DNA of 41,101 nucleotides from the NCBI GenBank assembly GCA_944387485.1, contig CALXFC010000004.1:1-41101 (forward strand), written 5' to 3'. The translations under genes were made by a program, and so were the position numbers. The notes under the pieces were generated by a model, which did not search any database, was not told where the DNA came from, and saw only the letters and a list, made by a program, of their open reading frames with translations. Origin of the DNA: an uncultured Clostridia bacterium (GTDB lineage Bacteria > Bacillota > Clostridia > TANB77 > CAG-508). Shown piece after piece: positions 35,140-41,101 of this stretch. Positions within the stretch are counted from its first letter, which is position 1; every line of letters starts with the position of its first letter.

Positions 35140-35748
35140 CTAATTAAGTATTAATGCAATTAATCCAATTGTTCCAAAAGCTAAAAATAATATATTTGAT
35201 AAGATTTTCACAAATTTAGGATTAAATTTATTTCCTAAAAGCCTTCCGAATAAAAGAGCAAAAGAATTACTAAGGACCATGCCCATAATAGAGCCTAAAA
35301 TTAAAGGAATTTTACAAGAAGGGTACTGAACTCCAAGGCCTAATGAAGCAAGAAAAGTTTTATCTCCAAGTTCACCAATAATAATACTAATTGCAATTAT
35401 AAAAATATAATTTATTTTAATATTAGTTATTTTTTGTAAAAAAGAGGATTTTGTATTATTAGTTTTTTCTTTTTCAGGGATAAAACCTAATATTCCAAAT
35501 AAAATAAAGGAAATATATGTGAAAAGTTCTAAATAATATCTAAAGCTTTCATTAGCTAAAGAACCAAGTTTACTACCAAAGATAATTGCTATTCCATGAC
35601 TAAAAAAAGTTCCGATTGCAACACCCAAAAGAATATTTTTAGCTCTATCTTTTGTTGAAAAGGATAAGACTAAAAGCTGAGTTTTATCTCCAAGTTCAGA
35701 TAGAAAAACAAGAAAAAAACTAATAAAAAATGTATAAATAAGCTCCAT
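35140..35748 (-). CDS. GDT1/TMEM165 (UPF0016) family cation transporter
   Basis: About 202 residues with six hydrophobic helices arranged as an internal repeat. Each half carries the family motif E-x-G-D-K-T: SELGDKTQL near residue 18 and GELGDKTFL near 135. Family members export Mn2+ (bacterial) or exchange Ca2+/Mn2+ (eukaryotic), so Mn2+ efflux is the likely role. The ATG at 35748 follows AGAGGTGG by 8 bases; a GTG four codons upstream overlaps that site. The leader contains a nested inverted repeat (35788-35848). I do not see the yybP-ykoY manganese riboswitch that often controls such genes. Confidence 0.9.
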   Translation of the reverse strand: MELIYTFFISFFLVFLSELGDKTQLLVLSFSTKDRAKNILLGVAIGTFFSHGIAIIFGSKLGSLANESFRYYLELFTYISFILFGILGFIPEKEKTNNTKSSFLQKITNIKINYIFIIAISIIIGELGDKTFLASLGLGVQYPSCKIPLILGSIMGMVLSNSFALLFGRLLGNKFNPKFVKILSNILFLAFGTIGLIALILN

Positions 35749-35787
35749 AAATAAAACCACCTCTTAATCAAACATATGCAATTTTAC

Positions 35788-35848
35788 TTCACAATAGACG
35801 CTAAACTTTTACGGATACTTGGTTTCCGTAATGTGAAATTTTTGTGAA
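35788..35848. promoter_or_regulatory. Nested inverted repeat in the GDT1 / ABC divergent region
   Basis: Outer arms TTCACAA (35788-35794) and TTGTGAA (35842-35848) enclose an inner hairpin TTACGGA (35809-35815) / TCCGTAA (35825-35831) with a 9-base loop. It would lie in the 5' leader of the GDT1-type gene (minus strand), so it could be a structured RNA or a regulator-binding site. Confidence 0.5.
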
Positions 35849-35852
35849 TTAC

Positions 35853-35881
35853 TTTACTTTAAAAAAATTAAATGATAATAT
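35853..35881 (+). promoter_or_regulatory. Possible promoter of the Gld-type ABC operon
   Basis: TTTACT (35853-35858), a 17-base spacer, and TAATAT (35876-35881), 40 bases before the GTG start. A moderate match. Confidence 0.45.
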
Positions 35882-35921
35882 TATAGTCGATTAATATGAG
35901 AAAGAAAAGGAGGAATTTTTT

Positions 35922-36864
35922 GTGATAGAGGTCAAAAACGTTACAAAAAAGTATGGAAAATTTGTAGCCGTAGATAATATTAGCTTTACAATCAATGAAG
36001 GCGAAATTGTAGGACTACTTCGGACCAAATGGTGCGGGTAAAAGTACAACAATGAATATGCTTACGGGGTATATAGAGCAAACAGATGGAGACATTATTA
36101 TTGATGGATATAATATGTTAAAAAAACCTAAAAAAGCAAAAAAGGAAATTGGCTATATGCCAGAAGGGGTACCTCTTTATACCGAATTAACAGTAAAAGA
36201 GTTTGTAACTTATATGGCAGAATTAAAAAAAGTAGAAAGAAAAGAGAGAAAAGAAAAAGTTCAAAAAATAATTGAACAAACAGGACTAAAAGATGTTCAA
36301 AAAAAATTAATAAGGAACTTATCTAGAGGTTATAAACAAAGAGTGGCAATGGCAGGAGCATTAGTCGGAGAACCTAAAATATTAATATTAGATGAACCAA
36401 CAGTAGGTTTAGATCCTAAACAGATAACAGAGATAAGAAATTTAATTAAGGAACTTGGAAAAACACATACAGTTATATTAAGCTCACATATATTATCAGA
36501 AGTAAGTCAAATATGTAATAAAGTTATTATTATAAATAAAGGAAAATTAGTTGCTATAGATACACCAGAGAACCTTGAAAATAAAGTTTCAAATAAAAAT
36601 TGTATTTATGTAACAGTAGAAGATTTGGATAATAAGATGGACGGAATTAAAGAAAAAATAGAAGGAATTCAAAAACTAGAATTAGTAGAAAGTAACGAAG
36701 ATGGAACAAAGAGGTATATGATAGAGTCAAAAGAAGGGGTAGACTTAAGAAAAATATTGTTTACAGAACTTGCAAAAGAAAATATAACAATATTTGAAAT
36801 GAAAAAAGCGGATAGTACCCTAGAAGATGCTTTCATGAAAATAATAGAAGGAGGTAATAAATAA
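35922..36864 (+). CDS. ABC transporter ATP-binding protein, GldA-like, interrupted by one +1 frameshift
   Basis: GTG at 35922 (after AAGGAGG) starts VIEVKNVTKKYGKFVAVDN. After 33 codons the frame reaches CTT-CGG-ACC (CGG at 36021-36023) and would stop 6 codons later (TAA at 36039). Skipping the C gives LLGPNGAGKSTTMNMLTG, a perfect Walker A motif, and the frame stays open to 36864. The rest has the signature LSRGYKQRVAMAGAL, Walker B ILILDEPTVGLDP and the H-loop SSHIL. The restored protein is about 313 residues, normal for a GldA-type ATPase. It should energise the permease encoded immediately after, whose start overlaps its stop (TAATG). An internal start at ATG 36052 would lack Walker A and be inactive. 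The lesion matches the one in the oxidoreductase at 22770-24279. Confidence 0.9.
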
Positions 36865-37544
36865 TGATTGCGGTTATCAAAAAAGAGTTAAAGACATATT
36901 TTTGCTCACCAGTAGGATATGTGTTTATTGGATTATTCTTAATAATGTTTAGTATATTCTTTTATGTGGATGTATTTCAATATTCAAGTACTAATTTTGA
37001 ATATATATTCTATTCAGGAGCAACCATATTAACGTTTATTACTCCAGTATTAACAATGAGAACAATTGCAGAAGAAAGAAAAAACGGAACAGAGCAATTA
37101 CTTTTGACATCACCACTTAGTATAACTAGAATGGTTCTAGGAAAGTTTATTGCAGCTACAATAATAGTAGTTATTACAGAACTTTGTACATTTTTATATT
37201 TTGGAATTTTAAGCTTCTTTGGAACGCCACATATTACCACAGCTTTAGTTACATTATTTGGTTTTCTATTACTTGCAATTAGTTATATTTCGTTTGGAAT
37301 TTTAGCATCTAGTATTACAGAAAATCAAATAATTGCAGGTGTTATAACAATAGGGTTCTTTATATTAACATGGTTTTTACCAAATTTTAGTGATATATTT
37401 ACTAATTTTTCATTAATAAATATGTTTTCTAAATTTCCAACAGGACAAATTGATATTGCAGATACTGTAACTTTTGTAACATTTACAATTTTATGCTTAC
37501 TTCTTACAGTTATATTTATGCAAAGAAGAAAAAGTGTAAGGTAG
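36864..37544 (+). CDS. ABC-2 type permease, GldF-like
   Basis: A 226-residue integral membrane protein with six predicted helices. The N-terminus MIAVIKKELKTYFCSPVGYVFIGLFL and TMRTIAEERKNGTEQLLLTSPLS are typical of GldF-like permeases. It pairs with the upstream ATPase and the downstream GldG-like protein. The start codon overlaps the ATPase stop by one base, with GGAGG before it, so translation is coupled. If the upstream frameshift ended translation at 36039, this coupling would be lost. The substrate of the non-gliding members of this family is not established. Confidence 0.9.
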   Translation: MIAVIKKELKTYFCSPVGYVFIGLFLIMFSIFFYVDVFQYSSTNFEYIFYSGATILTFITPVLTMRTIAEERKNGTEQLLLTSPLSITRMVLGKFIAATIIVVITELCTFLYFGILSFFGTPHITTALVTLFGFLLLAISYISFGILASSITENQIIAGVITIGFFILTWFLPNFSDIFTNFSLINMFSKFPTGQIDIADTVTFVTFTILCLLLTVIFMQRRKSVR

Positions 37545-37562
37545 AGAAGGAGGGAAAAAGAA

Positions 37563-39113
37563 GTGGCAGAGAAAAATAAAGAGGAGAGAAAAGAAAATAA
37601 TACTAATAAGCCAGTGAAAGTAGAGAAGAAAAACAAAAAAGAAAAAAAGCCAAATAGATTCATACAAGTAATTAAGAAAAAATGGTTAATTGATGGAACT
37701 AAAACATTGATTTTAGTGTTAGTTTTAATAATGATATTTATAGCTTTAAATACATTTTTACATAATTTAGATTTAGCACCAATTGACTTTAGTCAAGACA
37801 AACTTTATACATTAACAGATGAAAGCAAAGAGAAAGTAAAAGACATTGATAAAGATGTTAATATTTATTTTGTTGGTTATACAGATGAAGATTCTAACTT
37901 GGATTTAGCAAAACAATATCATAATGCTAATGAAAGAATCACGGCAGAAGCTGTAGATGCAAGTGATAGACCTGATTTAGTAGAAAAATATGGAATTGAA
38001 ACAGGTTCACAAGGAATAATAGTAGAATGTGGAGATAAATCACAAGTATTAGCATCAACAGATTTATATACTTATGATACAACAACATATGAGCAGATAA
38101 GTATTGCAGAGGAGAAACTAACAAGTGCAATTATGTCAGTTACAACGGATGAAGTACCAAAAGTCTATTTTCTAGAAGGGTACAGTGATTTTTCATTAAC
38201 ACAAAATATGTATTTATTAAGTATGTATTTATCTAATGAAATAAATGAAATTGATACTTTAAATGTCTTAACTGTAGGTAATATACCAGATGACTGTGAT
38301 ACTTTAGTTATTACTACTCCATCAAAAGATTTTGATGATGTTGCAACAAAGGCAATTACAGATTATATAAATAAAGGTGGAAATATCTTATGGTTAAATG
38401 CAGCAATTGCTCAAGCACAGGATTTACCAAATGTTAATTCAATACTTGCTATGTATGGAATTGATCCATTTGAAGTAGGTGTTATTAGAGAAACTGATAC
38501 TAGTAGGATGGCTATAGATTCACCTGATTTAATTATTCCAGAATTACAATATGCAGATGTAACTAAAGATTTATATAATACTACAGGTGTAATTTTTGCA
38601 AACGCAACTAGAATTAATGTAAACGAAGATAACTTAGATGCTCAAAACGTAAATAAAATAGATTTAGCTGTAACTAGTGAAGGCTCATATTTTAGAACAG
38701 ATTTTAATAATCAACAAGATGCTGCAGCAGATGGAGAAGAAACAGGAAGCTTTTTAGTAGGTGCAGAGCTTGATAAAACTATTACAGAAGCTAATGAGGA
38801 AACAGGACAAGAGGCTGTTACTTCAAAATTAGTAATATATGGAGAAAATTATTTTGTTTCAGATTATCAGTTAATACAAAATTCACAATATGCAGGATTA
38901 CAACTTGGATACAATAGAGATTTAGTATTAAATTCAATTGCATATTTAGTTGATAGACCAGAAGATATTACAGCAAGAAAGAGTACGGGAACTGTAACTT
39001 ATACAGCTACAGAACAACAAGATTTAATAATTAGAACTGTAATATTTGCAGTACCAATTCTTATAATTATAGTAGGAATTATTGTATGGCAAGTAAGAAG
39101 AAGAAAGAAATAA
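37563..39113 (+). CDS. GldG family ABC transporter auxiliary protein
   Basis: A 516-residue protein. A lysine/glutamate-rich N-terminal tail is followed by a helix near residues 45-65 (TLILVLVLIMIFIALNTFL). A large extracytoplasmic GldG/ABC_transp_aux domain comes next (DFSQDKLYTLTDESKEKVKDI, VYFLEGYSD, LVITTPSKDFDDVATKAI, GGNILWLNA), and a C-terminal helix (IIRTVIFAVPILIIIVGIIVW) ends in basic residues. It forms a complex with the GldA- and GldF-like components in the membrane. It starts at GTG with GGAGGG 8 bases upstream, 18 bases after the permease gene. A terminator follows. Confidence 0.9.
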   Translation: MAEKNKEERKENNTNKPVKVEKKNKKEKKPNRFIQVIKKKWLIDGTKTLILVLVLIMIFIALNTFLHNLDLAPIDFSQDKLYTLTDESKEKVKDIDKDVNIYFVGYTDEDSNLDLAKQYHNANERITAEAVDASDRPDLVEKYGIETGSQGIIVECGDKSQVLASTDLYTYDTTTYEQISIAEEKLTSAIMSVTTDEVPKVYFLEGYSDFSLTQNMYLLSMYLSNEINEIDTLNVLTVGNIPDDCDTLVITTPSKDFDDVATKAITDYINKGGNILWLNAAIAQAQDLPNVNSILAMYGIDPFEVGVIRETDTSRMAIDSPDLIIPELQYADVTKDLYNTTGVIFANATRINVNEDNLDAQNVNKIDLAVTSEGSYFRTDFNNQQDAAADGEETGSFLVGAELDKTITEANEETGQEAVTSKLVIYGENYFVSDYQLIQNSQYAGLQLGYNRDLVLNSIAYLVDRPEDITARKSTGTVTYTATEQQDLIIRTVIFAVPILIIIVGIIVWQVRRRKK

Positions 39114-39137
39114 TTGTATATTTATAAAATAATATTA

Positions 39138-39173
39138 AAAAGTTAGAAGATTGAAATATTTTCTAACTTTTTT
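39138..39173 (+). terminator. Terminator of the Gld-type operon
   Basis: AAAAGTTAGAA (39138-39148) pairs with TTCTAACTTTT (39161-39171), loop 12 bases, followed by a T run. It lies 25 bases after the gldG stop. Confidence 0.8.
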
Positions 39174-39270
39174 CTTTACAAAAAAATAAAAATATAAAAG
39201 AAGATATCTTTAAATATCATCTTTATACAAACTTTAAAGTAAAAAATTAATTTGAAGTAAAATAAAACGA

Positions 39271-39498
39271 TTAATTGCCCTCTGGTGGAGTATATTTTAT
39301 TATATCTCCTATTTCACAATTAATCGTTTTACATATTCTTGCAAGTATATTTAAATCAACTTTTTGCATATCATTTCTACAATATTTTAATAATTGACCA
39401 TAATGTATTTGAGCATTTCTAGATAAACTAGAACGGCTAATGTGATGTTCTTTTAAAAACTCATCCAATTCTAAATTTACTTCTCCCCAGTCTTCCAT
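39271..39498 (-). CDS. Small HTH transcriptional regulator, Cro/C1 type
   Basis: About 75 residues. The helix-turn-helix (LDEFLKEHHISRSSLSRNAQI, LLKYCRNDMQKVDLNILARI) is followed by CKTINCEIGDIIKYTPPEG, a YozG-like ending. The ATG at 39498 follows AGAGGTG by 6 bases; an upstream GTG overlaps that site. It is divergent from the pilin/FGE gene. Inverted CATA[C/G]TATG sites flank the pilin promoter, so it may control that gene (inference). Confidence 0.85.
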   Translation of the reverse strand: MEDWGEVNLELDEFLKEHHISRSSLSRNAQIHYGQLLKYCRNDMQKVDLNILARICKTINCEIGDIIKYTPPEGN

Positions 39499-39556
39499 AC
39501 TGCTCACCTCTAAAAAATATTAACACGAAAAAAAGCCTGTAACAACTAAGTAAAGA

Positions 39557-39629
39557 CATACTATGGGTAAACATATAAATATTCTATTGACTTTTATAAT
39601 TTTAAAATATATACTAAACACATAGTATG
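39557..39629. promoter_or_regulatory. Inverted CATACTATG / CATAGTATG sites flanking the pilin promoter
   Basis: CATACTATG (39557-39565) and its reverse complement CATAGTATG (39621-39629) bracket the -35 and -10 boxes; a partial third copy, ACATAGTAG, follows at about 39634. Likely operators for a dimeric regulator, perhaps forming a loop. Confidence 0.5.
39587..39615 (+). promoter_or_regulatory. Promoter of the pilin/FGE gene
   Basis: TTGACT (39587-39592), a 17-base spacer, and TATACT (39610-39615). It gives a leader of about 90 bases before the start codon. Confidence 0.75.
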
Positions 39630-39714
39630 CTTACACATAGTAGAAAAATAAATGCTATATAAATGTATAAAGAATGGCAAAGAGGAAAAAACTAATGAAA
39701 AGGAGAGAAAAAGA

Positions 39715-41040
39715 ATGAAAAACAAAAGTATCAGTAAAAAGCAGAATTTATTAAAAATGAAAAGAAACAATACTTCAGGTATTACTTTAATTGCGTTAGT
39801 AATCACTATAATTGTTTTATTAATTTTAGCTGGAGTATCAATTGCAATGCTAACAGGAGAAAATGGAATCCTTACACAAGCACAAAAAGCAAAAACAGAG
39901 ACAGAAAATGCAGCAACAAATGAAGCAGCAATTCTTGATGAATATAACAGCACTCTAGAGAATTGGGTAAATGGAGGAACAACAACAGAAGGAAATAAAC
40001 CAGTAACAGATGAAAATGGATTATATAAAAAAAATAGTACAATAAATGGAGAAGAAACAGGAACAGCAATGAATCCAACAATACCAGCAGGATTTAAACC
40101 AGTAGGTACAGAAACATCAAGTTGGGGAGATGGAAGTACAGCACCAGCAGCTGAAGATGTAAATAATGGATTAGTAATAGAAGATAAAAGTGGAAGTCAA
40201 TTTGTATGGATACCAGTAGAAACACCAGTATCAGATATAGAAGCAAATGGAACAACAAATAAAGCAATGGCAATAAAAGATGAAACAACTGGAAATTATA
40301 GAGGATTACTTTATAATTTTACCAGTAGTGGGTCAGAAGTAACAAGTGGATGTACTACAACAACTGATAGTTATCGTGAGCCTGATGTTGTAACTGGTAG
40401 TGATGGAAATAGTTATGATGCAATAAATTATGCAAGTGTAGGATATAGTTCTTTAGATTCAATGAAAAACGGTTTACAAAGTGAATATAATAAAATGATG
40501 CAAAGTGTTGAAACTTATCATGGCTTTTATGTAGGAAGATATGAACTAGGATTAGAAGGAACAACACCAGTAGCAAAAAATGCAAGTACGAATGAAGACG
40601 TAACAACAGCAGATAGTGCTAATTCAAATACTTATATGTGGTATGGATTATATAGTAAATGTAAAGAATTTGCACCAGAAAGTAGTAATAAATCAGTCGT
40701 AAGTAGTATGATATGGGGAAGTCAATATGATGCAATGATGAATTGGATGCAAAAGAACGGAGAAAAAGTAGCATCAGGAAACGATAGCAAGACAAATAGA
40801 ACAGAAGTAACAGGAAGCAATGCAAATGATATATTAAAAAATGTATATGACCTTTATGGCTGTCATTATGAATGGACCTTAGAGGCTAATTCCGCTAATT
40901 TTCGTGTTAGTCGTGGAGGCGGTTACTACGCTAGCGATTCACCTAAGATTGGGTTCAGCAACGGTCCGACCAGTGCGGATGGCTACGGCGCAGCCCGTCT
41001 CACTTTATATATAAGTAGCACTGAGACGGTTTCAAGTTAA
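39715..41040 (+). CDS. Pilin-like protein with C-terminal FGE/C-type-lectin fold, probable DGR target
   Basis: About 441 residues. The basic leader (KNKSISKKQNLLKMKRNNTSG) ends in Gly before a 22-residue hydrophobic helix (ITLIALVITIIVLLILAGV), a type III prepilin signal in which the usual Glu at mature position 5 is Ala. TGENGILTQAQKAK and a Thr/Asn-rich stalk follow. Middle blocks include QFVWIPVETPV and YHGFYVGRYELG. The C-terminus has NVYDLYGCHYEWTLE, RVSRGGGYY and GYGAARLTLYI, the FGE-type C-lectin fold used by many DGR variable proteins. The last ~150 bases are far more GC-rich than the rest. It is probably exported and membrane- or pilus-anchored, displaying a variable binding face. 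The ATG at 39715 follows AAGGAG by 9 bases; the upstream ATG at 39652 has no such site. Confidence 0.85.
   Translation: MKNKSISKKQNLLKMKRNNTSGITLIALVITIIVLLILAGVSIAMLTGENGILTQAQKAKTETENAATNEAAILDEYNSTLENWVNGGTTTEGNKPVTDENGLYKKNSTINGEETGTAMNPTIPAGFKPVGTETSSWGDGSTAPAAEDVNNGLVIEDKSGSQFVWIPVETPVSDIEANGTTNKAMAIKDETTGNYRGLLYNFTSSGSEVTSGCTTTTDSYREPDVVTGSDGNSYDAINYASVGYSSLDSMKNGLQSEYNKMMQSVETYHGFYVGRYELGLEGTTPVAKNASTNEDVTTADSANSNTYMWYGLYSKCKEFAPESSNKSVVSSMIWGSQYDAMMNWMQKNGEKVASGNDSKTNRTEVTGSNANDILKNVYDLYGCHYEWTLEANSANFRVSRGGGYYASDSPKIGFSNGPTSADGYGAARLTLYISSTETVSS
40884..41010 (+). other. Candidate DGR variable region
   Basis: GC rises to about 53% (32 of 60 at 40921-40980), against about 30% in the preceding part of the gene (18 of 60 at 40801-40860). 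Codons switch from A-ending to mostly NNC/NNT (TAC TAC GCT AGC GAT, TTC AGC AAC GGT, GAT GGC TAC GGC), as expected where template AAC/AAT codons were adenine-mutagenised. The encoded residues form the ligand face of the C-lectin fold. No template repeat or reverse transcriptase is in the window. Confidence 0.6.
40995..41029. repeat. 8-bp inverted repeat at the 3' end of the candidate variable region
   Basis: CCGTCTCA (40995-41002) and TGAGACGG (41022-41029), perfect, 19-base loop, just before the stop codon. Known DGRs have a GC-rich hairpin just after the variable repeat that aids retrohoming; this is in the equivalent place, though with a longer loop. The 61 bases after the stop (41041-41101) hold nothing I can identify. 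Confidence 0.6.
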
Positions 41041-41101
41041 GTGTGTAAAATCAAATTTAATATTATAAATTAACTATATACAGTATATATCAAAACTATA
41101 T

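Noticed and set aside
35788..35848. yybP-ykoY manganese riboswitch before the GDT1-type gene
   Set aside because: The conserved core sequences of that riboswitch class are not seen; only nested inverted repeats are present.
36052..36864. ABC ATPase starting at the internal ATG 36052
   Set aside because: It would lack the Walker A motif, which is encoded immediately upstream, and there is no ribosome-binding site there; the frameshifted full-length reading is much better supported.

Overview
The window is about 41 kb of very AT-rich DNA. Genes sit on both strands, Shine-Dalgarno sites are strong (GGAGG or AGGTG), and sigma-A type promoters are often close to consensus. Several features point to a low-GC Firmicute: a T-box leader on aspS, DAP-type cell-wall genes (dapF, murE), Tex, a Gld-type ABC operon, and pilin-like proteins with a characteristic hydrophobic N-terminus. 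My inference is an uncultured, probably gut-associated, member of the Clostridia. No phage, plasmid, CRISPR or complete insertion sequence was seen.

Layout. 1-1371: a pilin-like protein with a lectin/FGE-like C-terminus, its 5' end lost at the window edge. 1665-3848: tex. 3906-14380, minus strand: a REC-HD-GYP c-di-GMP phosphodiesterase, a 7TM sensor histidine kinase, and a 2466-residue NRPS (C-A-T-C-A-T-reductase) that should release a dipeptide aldehyde. The kinase is translationally coupled to the NRPS. 14534-19527: HtrA protease, M23 peptidase, guanine deaminase, aspS with its T-box, and tRNA-Arg(ACG). 19666-25798: tRNA-Pro, Fic protein, YhcC-like radical SAM protein, MYG1-like hydrolase, a frameshifted FAD/Rieske oxidoreductase and an M18 aminopeptidase. 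25880-29976: an XRE repressor, a 47-residue ORF with its own promoter, palindrome and terminator, and a five-gene operon (DUF4173/4153-like, DUF2975, HTH, pentapeptide repeat, GNAT). 30075-35748: GT51 transglycosylase, dapF, murE, an unknown membrane-anchored protein, tRNA-Arg(UCU) and a GDT1-type transporter. 35922-39113: the GldA/GldF/GldG-like operon, whose ATPase is frameshifted. 39271-41040: a small HTH regulator and a second pilin/FGE protein with a GC-rich 3' end that looks like a diversity-generating-retroelement (DGR) variable region.

Three results stand out. (1) Two genes carry a clean +1 frameshift, and both lie at the same sequence, T-CGG-AC. By eye these are the only in-frame CGG codons in roughly 12,000 codons. 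The one CGN-reading tRNA-Arg seen (ACG anticodon) should not read CGG. CGG may therefore be an unassigned or slippery codon, unless both are one systematic sequencing error. (2) The NRPS is wired to a sensor kinase, next to a c-di-GMP hydrolase response regulator, which suggests a small-molecule signalling circuit. (3) The last 150 bases of the 3' pilin gene look like a DGR target; any template repeat and reverse transcriptase would lie outside the window.
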